From Actinernus sp. WN-2022 (lineage: Eukaryota > Cnidaria > Anthozoa > Actiniaria > Actinernidae), in NCBI GenBank assembly GCA_030867875.1, contig JAOWCC010000190.1, forward strand, positions 1 to 64,000: 64,000 nt of DNA. The letters run 5' to 3'. The notes under the pieces are model-generated. The model had not been told where the DNA came from and searched no databases. It was given only the letters and a program-made list of their open reading frames with translations. Shown here piece after piece: positions 36,558 to 50,015 of this stretch (position 1 is the stretch's first letter; each line of letters opens with the position of its first letter). The position numbers and the translations under genes were made by a program.

Positions 36558-38479
36558 TTTATGTATATCTATTTCTTTTTATTAATTTCTATTTATTTAT
36601 TTATTTTGTCCATGATGGGCCAGTATGAAGCAGGATGATGGAGGATGACGCAGACTGATGCAGGATGATGCAAGATGATGCAGGATGATGCAGGATGATG
36701 CAGGATGATGCAGGATGATGCAGGATGATGCAGGATGATGCAGGATGATGCAGGATGATGCAGGATGATGCAGGATGATGCAGGATGATGCAGGATGATG
36801 CAGGATGATGCAGGATGATGCAGGATGATGCAGGATGATGCAGGATGATGCAGGATGATGCAGGATGATGCAGGATGATGCAGGATGATGCAGGATGATG
36901 CAGGATGATGCAGGATGATGCAGAATGATGCAGGATGATGCAGGATGATGCAGGATGATGCAGGATGATGCAGGATGATGCAGGATGATGCAGCATGATG
37001 CAGGATGACGCAGGATGATGCAGGATGATGCAGGATGATGTAGGATAATGTAGGATGAAAGAGGAGGATGTGTCGTATTTATTTATTTGTTATTTTTTTA
37101 TACATTTCTTTATGTATTTCTATTTCTTTTTATTAATTTCTATTTATTTATTTATTTTGTTCATGATGGGCCAGTATGCCGCAGGATGATGCAGGATGAT
37201 GCAGGATGATGCAGGATGATGCAGGATGATGCAGGATGATGCAGGATGATGCAGGATGATGCAGGATGATGCAGGATGATGCAGGATGATGCAGGATGAT
37301 GCACGATAATGGACGATAATGTAGGATGAAAGAGGAGGATGCGTTGTATTTTTATTTTTTTATTTTTTTATACATTTCTTTATGTATATCTATTTCTTTT
37401 TATTAATTTATATTTATTTATTTATTTTGTCCATGATGGGCCAGTATGAAGCAGGATGATGGAGGATGACGCAGACTGATGCAGGATGATGCAAGATGAT
37501 GCAGGATGATGCAGGATGATGCAGGATGATGCAGGATGATGCAGGATGATGCAGGATGATGCAGGATGATGCAGGATGATGCAGGATGATGCAGGATGAT
37601 GCAGGATGATGCAGGATGATGCAGGATGATGCAGGATGATGCAGGATGATGCAGGATGATGCAGGATGATGCAGGATGATTCAGGATGATGCAGGATGAT
37701 GCAGGATGATGCAGAATGATGCAGGATGATGCAGGGTGATGCAGGATGATGCAGGATGATGCAGGATGATGCAGGATGATGCAGCATGATGCAGGATGAG
37801 GCAGGATGATGCAGGATGATGCAGGATGATGTAGGATAATGTAGGATGAAAGAGGAGGATGTGTCGTATTTATTTATTTGTTATTTTTTTATACATTTCT
37901 TTATGTATTTCTATTTCTTTTTATTAATTTCCATTTATTTATTTATTTTGTTCATGATGGGCCAGTATGCCGCAGGATGATGCAGGATGATGCAGGATGA
38001 TGCAGGATGATGCAGGATGATGCAGGATGATGCAGGATGATGCAGGATGATGCAGGATGATGCAGGATGATGCAGGATGATGCAGGATGATGCAGGATGA
38101 TGCAGGATGATGCAGGATGATGCAGGATGAAGCAGGATGATGCAGGATGATGCAGGATGATGCAGGATGATACAGGATGATGCAGGAGGATGCAGGATGA
38201 TGCACGATAATGCACGATAATGTAGGATGAAAGAGGAGGATGCATTGTATTTTTATTTTTTTATTTTTTTTATACATTTCTTTATGTATATCTATTTATT
38301 TTTATTAATTTATATTTATTTATTTATTTTGTCCATGATGGGCCAGTATGAAGCAGGATGATGGAGGATGACGCAGACTGATGCAGGATGATGCAGGATG
38401 ATGCAGGATGATGCAGGATGATGCAGCATGACGCAGGATGACGCAGGATGACGCAGGATGATGCAGGATGATGCAGGAT
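36558..38479 (+). repeat. 4.07-kb HOR, copy 2 (truncated)
   Basis: Spacers are at 37,037-37,178, 37,304-37,448, 37,827-37,968 and 38,204-38,350. They match 32,959, 33,227, 33,760 and 34,177 at offsets falling from 4,078 to 4,027 bp, the decrease being array shortening in steps of ten. The array 37,449-37,826 has a private CAGGGTG unit. The match stops at the spacer 38,480, which has the GTTAATTTTTT body and TATGACGCAG end rather than the form at 34,462. Confidence 0.85.
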
Positions 38480-39860
38480 GATGTAGGATAATGTAGGATG
38501 AAAGAGGAGGATGTGTCGTATTTATTTATTTGTTAATTTTTTATACATTTCTTTATGTATTTCTATTTCTTTTTATTAATTTCTATTTATTTATTTATTT
38601 TGTTCATGATGGGCCAGTATGACGCAGGATGATGCAGGAAGATGCAGGATGATGCAGGATGATGCAGGATGATGCAGGATGATGCAGGATGATGCAGGAT
38701 GATTCAGGATGATGCAGGATGATGCAGCATGATGCAGGATGACGCAGGATGATGCAGGATGATGCAGGATGATGTAGGATAATGTAGGATGAAAGAGGAG
38801 GATGTGTCGTATTTATTTATTTGTTAATTTTTTATACATTTCTTTATGTATTTCTATTTCTTTTTATTAATTTCTATTTATTTATTTATTTTGTTCATGA
38901 TGGGCCAGTATGACGCAGGATGATGCAGGAAGATGCAGGATGATGCAGGATGATGCAGGATGATGCAGGATGATGCAGGATGATGCAGGATGATGCAGGA
39001 TGATGCAGGATGATGCACGATAATGTAGGATGAAAGAGGAGGATGCATTGTATTTATTTATTTGTTAATTTTTTATACATTTCTTTATGTATTTCTATTT
39101 CTTTTTATTAATTTCTATTTATTTATTTATTTTGTTCATGATGGGCCAGTATGACGCAGGATGATGCAGGAAGATGCAGGATGATGCAGGATGATGCAGA
39201 CTGATGCAGGATGATGCAGGATGATGCAGGATGATGCAGGATGATGCAGGATGATGCAGGATGATGCAGGATGATGTAGGATAATGTAAGATGAAAGAGG
39301 AGGATGTGTCGTATTTATTTATTTGTTATTTTTTTATACATTTCTTTATGTATTTCTATTTCTTTTTATTAATTTCTATTTATTTATTTATTTTGTTCAT
39401 GATGGGCCAGTATGCCGCAGGATGATGCAGGATGATGCAGGATGATGCAGGATGATGCAGGATGATGCAGGATGATGCAGGATGATGCAGGATGATGCAG
39501 GATGATGCAGGATGATGCAGGATGATGCAGGATGATGCAGGATGATGCAGGATGATGCAGGAGGATGCAGGAGGATGCAGGATGATGCAGGATGATGCAG
39601 GATGATGCAGGATGATGCAGGATGATGCAGGATGATGGACGATGATGTAGGATGAAAGAGGAGGATGAGTTGTATTTATTTATTTGTTATATTTTTATAC
39701 ATTTCTTTATGTATTTCTATTTCTTTTAATTAATTTCTATTGATTGATTTATTTTGTTCATGATGGGCCAGTATGACGCAGACTGATGCAGGATGATGCA
39801 GGATGATGCAAGATGATGCAGGATGATGCAGGATGATGCACGGTGATGCAGGATGAAGCA
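38480..39860 (+). repeat. Compact zone of short arrays
   Basis: Spacers are at 38,480-38,621, 38,771-38,912, 39,016-39,153, 39,273-39,414 and 39,641-39,775, separated by arrays of only 149, 103, 119, 226 and 85 bp. Three successive arrays open with the same TATGACGCAG GATGATGCAG GAAGATGCAG signature, so this is a local triplication of one short module. The spacer at 39,016 joins a CATTG left edge to the TTATTTATTTGTTAATTTTT body of the TGTCG class. The last two spacers lead into the divergent spacer at 39,861. Confidence 0.85.
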
Positions 39861-40026
39861 CGATGATGTAGGATGAAAGAGGAGGATGCGTTGTATTTAT
39901 TTATTTGTTAATTTTTTATACATTTCTTTATGTATTTCTATTTTATTTTATTTATTTCTATTTCTTTATTTCTTTTGTTCATGATATGCCAAGATTGGAC
40001 AGCATGAATCAGGATGGGCCAGTATG
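39861..40026 (+). repeat. Most divergent spacer, with about 32 bp of unique sequence
   Basis: The left half is an ordinary CGTTG spacer with GTTAATTTTTT and the ATACAT / ATGTAT dyad. The right half departs from all others: TATTTTATTTTATTTATTTC, TTTCTTTATTTCTTTTGTTC, then CATGATATGCCAAGATTGG and ACAGCATGAATCAGGATGGG before CCAGTATGAAGCAG. The anchor GATGGGCCAG is therefore displaced about 32 bp rightward behind a partly repeat-like stretch. The next array starts with GATAACGCAG and ATGATAACGCAG units found nowhere else in the window. It may preserve an older form of the spacer end or a local rearrangement. Confidence 0.85.
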
Positions 40027-40721
40027 AAGCAGGATAACGCAGACTGATGCATGATAACGCAGGATGATGCAGCATGATGCAGGATGATGCAGGATGATGC
40101 AGGATGATGCAGGATGATGCAGGATGATGCAGGATGATGTAGGATGATGCAGGATGATGCAGGATGATGCAGGATGATGCAGGATGATGCAGGATGATGC
40201 AGGATGATGCAGGATGATGCAGGATGATGCAGGATGATGCAGGATGATGCAGGATGATGCAGGATGATGCAGGATGATGCAGGATGATGCAGGATGATGC
40301 AGGAAGATGCAGGAAGATGCAGGATGATGCAGGAAGATGCAGGATGATGCAGGATGATGCAGGATGATGCAGGATGATGCAGGATGATGCAGGATGATGC
40401 AGGATGATGCAGGATGATGCAGGATGATGCAGGATGATGCAGGATGATGCAGGATGATGCAGGGTGATGCAGGATAATGCAGGATGATGCAGGATGATGC
40501 AGGCTGATGCAGGATGATGCAGGATGATGCAGGCTGATGCAGGATGATGCAGGATGATGCAGGATGATGCAGGATGATGCAGGATGATGCAGGATGATGC
40601 AGGATGATGCAGGATGATGCAGGATGATGCAGGATGATGCAGGATGATGCAGGATGATGCAGGATGATGCAGGATGATGCAGGATGATGCCGGATGATGC
40701 AGGATGATGCAGGATGATGCA
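40027..40721 (+). repeat. 695-bp array, second longest
   Basis: The array opens with GATAACGCAG, ACTGATGCAT and GATAACGCAG, has GCAGCATG soon after, and one GATGATGTAG unit at about 40,132-40,141, a form otherwise found at array ends. Three GAAGATGCAG units lie at 40,303-40,340. CAGGGTG, GATAATGCAG and two CAGGCTG units follow, and GATGATGCCG comes near the end. The minus strand is open across it in more than one frame, including the longest open frame of the window (39,938-40,777, 279 codons). This is judged a consequence of the stop-free 10-mer, not a gene. Confidence 0.85.
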
Positions 40722-42230
40722 CGATAATGCACGATAATGTAGGATGAAAGAGTAGGATGCATTTTTTTTTTATACATTTCTTTATGTATATCTATTTCTT
40801 TTTATTAATTTATTTTTATTTATTTATTTTGTTCATGATGGGCCAGTATGACGCAGGATGATGCAGGATGATGCAGGATGATGCAGGATGAGGCAGGATG
40901 ATGCAGGATGAGGCAGGATGATGCAGGATGAGGCAGGATGAGGCAGGATGATGCAGGATGATGCAGGATGATGCAGGATGATGCAGGATGATGCAGGATG
41001 ATGCAGGATGATGCAGGATGAGGCAGGATGATGCAGGATGAGGCAGGATGAGGCAGGATGATGCAGGATGATGCAGGATGATGCAGGATGATGCAGGATG
41101 ATGCAGGATGATGCAGGATGATGCAGGATGATGCAGGATGATGCAGGAAGATGCAGGATGATGCAGGAAGATGCAGGATGATGCAGGATGATGCAGGATG
41201 ATGCAGGATGATGCAGGATGATGCAGGATGATGCAGGATGATGCAGGGTGATGCAGGATGATGCAGGATGATGCAGGATGATGCACGATGATGCAGGATG
41301 ATGCACGATGATGGAGGATGAAAGAGGAGGATGAGTTGTATTTATTTATTTGTTATTTTTTTATACATTTCTTTATGTATTTCTATTTCTTTTTATTAAT
41401 TTCTATTGATTGATTTATTTTGTTCATGATGGGCCAGTATGACGCAGTATGATGCAGGATGATGCAGGATGATGCAGGATGATGCAGGATGATGCAGGAT
41501 GATGCAGGATGATGCACGATAATGCACGATAATGTAGGATGAAAGAGGAGGATGCGTTGTATTTTTATTTTTTTATTTTTTTATACATTTCTTTATGTAT
41601 ATCTATTTCTTTTGATTAATTTCTCTTTATTTATTTATTTTGTCCATGATGGGCCAGTATGAAGCAGGATGATGGAGGATGACGCAGACTGATGCAGGAT
41701 GATGCAGGATGATGCAGGATGATGCAGGATGATGCAGGATGATGCAGGATGATGCTGGATGATGCACGATAATGCACGATAATGTAGGATGAAAGAGTAG
41801 GATGCATTTTTTTTTTATACATTTCTTTATGTATATCTATTTCTTTTTATTAATTTATATTTATTTATTTATTTTGTTCATGATGGGCCAGTATGACGCA
41901 GGATGATGCAGGATGATGCAGGATGATGCAGGATGAGGCAGGATGATGCAGGATGAGGCAGGATGATGCAGGATGATGCAGGATGATGCAGGATGATGCA
42001 GGATGATGTAGGATGATGCAGGATGATGCAGGATGATGCAGGATGATGCAGGAAGATGCAGCATGATGCAGGATGATGCAGGATGATGCAGGATGATGCA
42101 GGATGATGCAGGATGATGCAGGATGATGCAGGATGATGCAGGATGATGCAGGATGATGCAGGATGATGCAGGATGATGCAGGATGATGCAGGATGATGCC
42201 GGATGATGCAGGATGATGCAGGATGATGCA
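40722..42230 (+). repeat. 1.51-kb tandem duplication, unit 1
   Basis: Spacers are at 40,722-40,850, 41,307-41,441, 41,517-41,661 and 41,767-41,895. The array 40,851-41,306 has a distinctive set of GATGAGGCAG units in two clusters and two GAAGATGCAG units. The spacer 41,307 is preceded by GATGATGGAGGATGAAAGAG in place of GATGATGTAG and has ATTGATTGATTTA. The array 41,442-41,516 is among the shortest (about 75 bp), with a CAGTATGATGCAG start. Confidence 0.86.
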
Positions 42231-43710
42231 CGATAATGCACGATAATGTAGGATGAAAGAGTAGGATGCATTTTTTTTTTATACATTTCTTTATGTATAT
42301 CTATTTCTTTTTATTAATTTATTTTTATTTATTTATTTTGTTCATGATGGGCCAGTATGACGCAGGATGATGCAGGATGATGCAGGATGATGCAGGATGA
42401 TGCAGGATGAGGCAGGATGATGCAGGATGAGGCAGGATGATGCAGGATGAGGCAGGATGAGGCAGGATGATGCAGGATGATGCAGGATGATGCAGGATGA
42501 TGCAGGATGATGCAGGATGATGCAGGATGATGCAGGATGAGGCAGGATGATGCAGGATGAGGCAGGATGAGGCAGGATGATGCAGGATGATGCAGGATGA
42601 TGCAGGATGATGCAGGATGATGCAGGATGATGCAGGATGATGCAGGATGATGCAGGATGATGCAGGAAGATGCAGGATGATGCAGGAAGATGCAGGATGA
42701 TGCAGGATGATGCAGGATGATGCAGGATGATGCAGGATGATGCAGGATGATGCAGGATGATGCAGGGTGATGCAGGATGATGCAGGATGATGCAGGATGA
42801 TGCACGATGATGCAGGATGATGCACGATGATGGAGGATGAAAGAGGAGGATGAGTTGTATTTATTTATTTGTTATTTTTGTATACATTTCTTTATGTATT
42901 TCTATTTCTTTTTATTAATTTCTATTGATTGATTTATTTTGTTCATGATGGGCCAGTATGACGCAGGATGATGCAGGATGATGCAGGATGATGCAGGATG
43001 ATGCAGGATGATGCAGGATGATGCAGGATGATGCACGATAATGCACGATAATGTAGGATGAAAGAGGAGGATGCGTTGTATTTTTATTTTTTTATTTTTT
43101 TATACATTTCTTTATGTATATCTATTTCTTTTGATTAATTTCTCTTTATTTATTTATTTTGTCCATGATGGGCCAGTATGAAGCAGGATGATGGAGGATG
43201 ACGCAGACTGATGCAGGATGATGCAGGATGATGCAGGATGATGCAGGATGATGCAGGATGATGCAGGATGATGCTGGATGATGCACGATAATGCACGATA
43301 ATGTAGGATGAAAGAGTAGGATGCATTTTTTTTTTATACATTTCTTTATGTATATCTATTTCTTTTTATTAATTTATATTTATTTATTTATTTTGTTCAT
43401 GATGGGCCAGTATGACGCAGGATGATGCAGGATGATGCAGGATGATGCAGGATGAGGCAGGATGATGCAGGATGAGGCAGGATGATGCAGGATGATGCAG
43501 GATGATGCAGGATGATGCAGGATGATGTAGGATGATGCAGGATGATGCAGGATGATGCAGGATGATGCAGGAAGATGCAGCATGATGCAGGATGATGCAG
43601 GATGATGCAGGATGATGCAGGATGATGCAGGATGATGCAGGATGATGCAGAATGATGCAGGATGATGCAGGGTGATGCAGGATGATGCAGGATGATGCAC
43701 GATGATGCAC
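42231..43710 (+). repeat. 1.51-kb tandem duplication, unit 2
   Basis: Spacers are at 42,231-42,358, 42,826-42,960, 43,036-43,180 and 43,286-43,414, at offsets of 1,509-1,519 bp from unit 1. The array 42,359-42,825 carries the same GATGAGGCAG clusters with one extra unit. The final array 43,415-43,710 follows its partner to the GCAGCATG unit at about 43,580. It then changes to the CAGAATG / CAGGGTG tail of the 3,956-4,262 family, so the duplication ends inside an array. Confidence 0.85.
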
Positions 43711-45439
43711 GATGATGTAGGATGAAAGAGGAGGATGAGTTGTATTTATTTATTTGTTATTCTTTTATGCATTTCTTTATGTATTTCTATTTCTTTTAAT
43801 TAATTTCTATTGATTTATTTATTTTGTTCATGATGGGCCAGTATGAAGCAGACTGATGCAGGATGATGCAGGATGATGCAAGATGATGCAGGATGATGCA
43901 GGATGAAGCAGGATGATGCAGGATGATGCAGGATGATGCAGGATGATGCAGGATGATGCAGGATGATGCAGGATGATGCACGATAATGCACGATAATGTA
44001 GGATGAAAGAGGAGGATGCGTTGTATTTTTATTTTTTTATTTTTTTATACATTTCTTTATGTATATCTATTTCTTTTTATTAATTTCTCTTTATTTATTT
44101 ATTTTGTCCATGATGGGCCAGTATGAAGCAGGATGATGGAGGATGACGCAGACTGATGCAGGATGATGCAGGATGATGCAGGATGATGCAGGATGATGCA
44201 GGATGATGCAGGATGATGCAGGATGATGCCGGATGATGCAGGATGATGCAGGATGATGCAGCATGATGCAGGATGACGCAGGATGATGCAGGATGATGCA
44301 GGATGATGTAGGATAATGTAGGATGAAAGAGGAGGATGTGTCGTATTTATTTATTTGTTAATTTTTTATACATTTCTTTATGTATTTCTATTTCTTTTTA
44401 TTAATTTCTATTTATTTATTTATTTTGTTCATGATGGGCCAGTATGACGCAGGATAATGCAGGATGATGCAGGATGATGCAGGATGATGCAGGGTGATGC
44501 AGGATGATGCAGGATGATCAAGGATGATGCAGGAGGATGCAGGATGATGCAGGAGGATGCAGGATGATGCAGGATGATGCAGGATGATGCAGGATGATGC
44601 AGGATGAAGCAGGATGATGCAGGATGATGCAGGATGATGCAGGATGATGCAGGATGATGCAGGATGATGCAGGATGATGCACGATAATGCACGATAATGT
44701 AGGATGAAAGAGTAGGATGCATTTTTTTTTTATACATTTCTTTATGTATATCTATTTCTTTTTATTAATTTATATTTATTTATTTATTTTGTTCATGATG
44801 GGCCAGTATGACGCAGGATGATGCAGGATGATGCAGGATGATGCAGGATGAGGCAGGATGATGCAGGATGAGGCAGGATGATGCAGGATGATGCAGGATG
44901 ATGCAGGATGATGCAGGATGATGCAGGATGATGCAGGATGATGCAGGATGATGCAGGATGATGCAGGATGATGCAGGATGATGCAGGATGATGCAGGATG
45001 ATGCAGGATGATGCAGGATGATGCAGGAAGATGCAGGATGATGCAGGATGATGCAGGATGATGCAGGATGATGCAGGATGATGCAGGATGATGCAGGATG
45101 ATGCAGGATGATGCAGGATGATGCAGGATGATGCAGGATGATGCAGGGTGATGCAGGATGATGCAGGCTGATGCAGGATGATGCAGGCTGATGCAGGATG
45201 ATGCAGGATGATGCAGGATGATGCAGGATGATGCAGGATGATGCAGGATGATGCAGGATGATGCAGGATGATGCAGGATGATGCAGGATGATGCAGGATG
45301 ATGCAGGATGATGCAGGATGATGCAGGATGATGCAGGATGATGCCGGATGATGCAGGATGATGCCGGATGATGCAGGATGATGCAGGATGATGCAGCATG
45401 ATGCAGGATGACGCAGGATGATGCAGGATGATGCAGGAT
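43711..45439 (+). repeat. Distant copy of the four-module HOR
   Basis: Spacers are at 43,711-43,845, 43,981-44,125, 44,304-44,446 and 44,682-44,810 in the order AGTTG, CGTTG, TGTCG, CATTTT, as at 8,951-10,048 and 10,458-11,534. The first spacer has ATGCATTTC instead of ATACATTTC, which breaks one arm of the dyad. The array 44,447-44,681 begins with GATAATGCAG and keeps the CAGGGTG / GATCAAG barcode. The last array (44,811-45,439, about 630 bp) has GAAGATGCAG, CAGGGTG, two CAGGCTG and two GATGATGCCG units, like 40,027-40,721. Confidence 0.83.
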
Positions 45440-48323
45440 GATGTAGGATAATGTAGGATGAAAGAGGAGGATGTGTCGTATTTATTTATTTGTTAATTTT
45501 TTATACATTTCTTTATGTATTTCTATTTCTTTTTATTAATTTCTATTTATTTATTTATTTTGTTCATGATGGGCCAGTATGACGCAGGATGATGCAGGAT
45601 GATGCAGGATGATGCAGGGTGATGCAGGATGATGCAGGATGATCAAGGATGATGCAGGAGGATGCAGGATGATGCAGGAGGATGCAGGATGATGCAGGAG
45701 GATGCAGGATGATGCAGGATGATGCAGGATGAAGCAGGATGATGCAGGATGATGCAGGATGATGCAGGATGATGCAGGATGATGCAGGATGATGCAGGAT
45801 GATGCACGATAATGCACGATAATGTAGGATGAAAGAGTAGGATGCATTTTTTTTTTTATACATTTCTTTATGTATATCTATTTCTTTTTATTAATTTATA
45901 TTAATTTATTTATTTTGTTCATGATGGGCCAGTATGACGCAGGATGATGCAGGATGATGCAGGATGATGCAGGATGAGGCAGGATGATGCAGGATGAGGC
46001 AGGATGATGCAGGATGATGCAGGATGATGCAGGATGATGCAGGATGATGCAGGATGATGCAGGATGATGCACGATAATGCACGATAATGTAGGATGAAAG
46101 AGGAGGATGCGTTGTATTTTTTTTTTTTTTTATACATTTCTTTATGTATATCTATTTCTTTTTATTAATTTATATTAATTTATTTATTTTGTTCATGATG
46201 GGCCAGTATGACGCAGGATGATGCAGGATGATGCAGGATGATGCAGGATGAGGCAGGATGATGCAGGATGAGGCAGGATGATGCAGGATGAGGCAGGATG
46301 ATGCAGGATGATGCAGGATGACGCAGGATGATGCAGGATGATGCAGGATGATGCAGGATGATGCAGGATGATGCAGGATGATGCAGGATGATGCAGGATG
46401 ATGCAGGATGATGCAGGATGATGCAGGATGATGCAGGATGATGCACGATAATGCACGATAATGTAGGATGAAAGAGGAGGGTGCGTTGTATTTTTTTTTT
46501 TTTTTATACATTTCTTTATGTATATCTATTTCTTTTTATTAATTTATATTAATTTATTTATTTTGTTCATGATGGGCCAGTATGACGCAGGATGATGCAG
46601 GATGATGCAGGATGATGCAGGATGAGGCAGGATGATGCAGGATGAGGCAGGATGATGCAGGATGAGGCAGGATGATGCAGGATGATGCAGGATGACGCAG
46701 GATGATGCAGGATGATGCAGGATGATGCAGGATGATGCAGGATGATGCAGGATGATGCAGGATGATGCAGGATGATGCAGGATGATGCAGGATGATGCAG
46801 GAAGATGCAGGATGATGCAGGATGATGCAGGATGATGCAGGATGATGCAGGATGATGCAGGATGATGCAGGATGATGCAGGATGATGCAGGATGATGCAG
46901 GGTGATGCAGGATGATGCAGGATGATGCAGGATGATGCAGGATGATGCAGGATGATGCAGGATGATGCAGGATGATGCAGGATGATGCAGGATGATGCAG
47001 GATGATGCAGGATGATGCAGGATGACGCAGGATGATGCAGGATGACGCAGGATGACGCAGGATGATGCAGGATGACGCAGGATGATGCAGCATGACGCAG
47101 GATGACGCAGGATGACGCAGGATGATGCAGGATGATGCAGGATGATGTAGGATCATGTAGGATGAAAGAGGAGGATGCGTTGTATTTTATTTTTTTTATT
47201 TTTTTATACATTTCTTTATGTATATCTATTTCTTTTTATTAATTTCTTTTTATTTATTTATTTTGTCCATGATGGGCCAGTATGAAGCAGGATGATGGAG
47301 GCTGACGCAGACTGATGCAGGATGATGCAAGATGATGCAGGATGATGCAGGATGATGCAGGATGATGCAGGATGATGCAGGATGATGCAGGATGATGCAG
47401 GATGATGCAGGATGATGCAGGATGATGCAGGATGATGCAGGATGATGCAGGATGATGCAGGATGATGCAGGATGATGCAGGATGATGCAGGATGATGCAG
47501 GATGATGCAGGATGATGCAGGATGATGCAGGATGATGCAGGATGATGCACGATTATGTAGGATGAAAGAGGAGGATGAGTTGTATTTATTTATTTGTTAA
47601 TTGTTTATACATTTCTTTATGTATTTCTATTTCTTTTTATTAATTTCTATTTATTTATTTATTTTGTTCATGATGGGCCAGTATGACGCAGGATGAAGCA
47701 GGATGATGCAGGATGATGCAGGATGATGCAGGGTGATGCAGGATGATGCAGGATGATCAAGGATGATGCAGGAGGATGCAGGATGATGCAGGAGGATGCA
47801 GGATGATGCAGGATGATGCAGGATGATGCAGGATGATGCAGGATGAAGCAGGATGATGCAGGATGATGCAGGATGATGCAGGATGATGCAGGATGATGCA
47901 GGATGATGCAGCATGATGCAGGATGATGCAGGAAGATGCAGGATGATGCAGGATGATGCAGGATGATGCAGGATGATGCAGGATGATGCAGGATGATGCA
48001 GGATGATGCAGGATGATGCAGGATGATGCAGGATGATGCAGGATGATGCAGGGTGATGCAGGATGATGCAGGATGATGCAGGATGATGCAGGCTGATGCA
48101 GGATGATGCAGGATGATGCAGGATGATGCAGGATGATGCAGGATGATGCAGGATGATGCAGGATGATGCAGGATGATGCAGGATGATGCAGGATGATGCA
48201 GGATGATGCAGGATGATGCAGGATGATGCCGGATGATGCAGGATGATGCCGGATGATGCAGGATGATGCAGGATGATGCAGCATGATGCAGGATGACGCA
48301 GGATGATGCAGGATGATGCAGGA
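45440..48323 (+). repeat. Mixed modules with expanded T-runs and long arrays
   Basis: Spacers are at 45,440-45,581, 45,807-45,936, 46,072-46,210, 46,446-46,584, 47,144-47,284 and 47,551-47,685. The spacers at 46,072 and 46,446 are near-identical neighbours, each with a T-run of 14-15, and the second has GAGGAGGGTGCG. The array 46,585-47,143 (559 bp) ends with a series of GATGACGCAG units and GCAGCATGACG. The array 47,686-48,323 (638 bp) joins the GATCAAG barcode to the GAAGATGCAG / CAGGCTG / GATGATGCCG barcode, with GCAGCATG between them, so it also looks like a fusion. Confidence 0.8.
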
Positions 48324-50015
48324 TGATGTAGGATGATGTAGGATGAAAGAGGAGGATGTGTCGTATTTATTTATTTGTTAATTTTTTATACATTTCTTTA
48401 TGTATTTATATTTCTTTTTATTAATTTCTATTTATTTATTTATTTATTTTGTTCATGATGGGCCAGTATGACGCAGGATGATGCAGGATGATGCAGGATG
48501 ATGCAGGGTGATGCAGGATGATGCAGGATGATCAAGGATGATGCAGGAGGATGCAGGATGATGCAGGAGGATGCAGGATGATGCAGGAGGATGCAGGATG
48601 ATGCAGGATGATGCAGGATGAAGCAGGATGATGCAGGATGATGCAGGATGATGCAGGATGATGCAGGATGATGCAGGATAATGCAGGATGATGCACGATA
48701 ATGCACGATAATGTAGGATGAAAGAGTAGGATGCATTTTTTTTTTATACATTTCTTTATGTATATCTATTTCTTTTTATTAATTTATATTAATTTATTTA
48801 TTTTGTTCATGATGGGCCAGTATGACGCAGGATGATGCAGGATGATGCAGGATGATGCAGGATGAGGCAGGATGATGCAGGATGAGGCAGGATGATGCAG
48901 GATGATGCAGGATGATGCAGGATGATGCAGGATGACGCAGGATGATGCAGGATGATGCAGGATGATGCAGGATGATGCAGGATGATGCAGGATGATGGAG
49001 GATGATGCAGGATGATGCAGGATGATGCAGGATGATGCAGGATGATGCAGGAAGATGCAGGATGATGCAGGATGATGCAGGATGATGCAGGATGATGCAG
49101 GATGATGCAGGATGATGCAGGATGATGCAGGATGATGCAGGATGATGCAGGATGATGCAGGGTGATGCAGGATGATGCAGGATGATGCAGGATGATGCAG
49201 GATGATGCAGGATGATGCAGGATGATGCAGGATGATGCAGGATGATGCAGGATGATGCAGGATGATGCAGGATGATGCAGGATGAGGCAGGATGATGCAG
49301 GATGAGGCAGGATGATGCAGGATGACGCAGGATGATGCAGCATGACGCAGGATGACGCAGGATGACGCAGGATGATGCAGGATGATGCAGGATGATGTAG
49401 GATCATGTAGGATGAAAGAGGAGGATGTGTCGTATTTATTTATTTGTTATTTTTTTATACATTTCTTTATGTATTTCTATTTCTTTTTATTAATTACTAT
49501 TTATTTATTTATTTTGTTCATGATGGGCCAGTATGACGCAGGATGATGCAGGATGATGCAGGATGATGCAGGATGATGCAGGATGATGCAGGATGATGCA
49601 GGATGATGCAGGATGATGCAGGATGATGCAGGATGATGCAGGATGATGCAGGATGATGCAGGATGATGCAGGATGATGCAGGATTATGCAGGATGATGCA
49701 GGATGATGCAGGATGATGGAGGATGACGCAGACTGATGCAGGATGATGCAGGATGATGCAGGATGATGCAGGATGATGCAGGATGATGCAGGATGATGCA
49801 GGATGATGCAGGATGATGCAGGATGATGCAGGATGATGCAGGATGATGCAGGATGATGCAGGATGATGCAGGATGATGCACGATGATGTAGGATGAAAGA
49901 GGAGGATGAGTTGTATTTATTTATTTGTTATTTTTTATACATTTCTTTATGTATTTCTATTTCTTTTTATTAATTTCTATTTATTTATTTATTTTGTTCA
50001 TGATGGGCCAGTATG
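48324..50015 (+). repeat. Copy of the block at 1,344-3,033
   Basis: Spacers are at 48,324-48,470, 48,696-48,824, 49,393-49,535 and 49,881-50,015, matching 1,344, 1,711, 2,400 and 2,901 at offsets of 46,980-46,993 bp. Shared private marks are GATCATGTAGG before the third spacer, TTAATTACTATTT inside it, and the leader cassette in the following array (49,712-49,741 against 2,718-2,747). The spacer 48,324 has one extra TTTA in its right-hand repeat. The second spacer has TTAATTTATATTAATTTATT as at 1,711 and 45,807. Confidence 0.85.
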
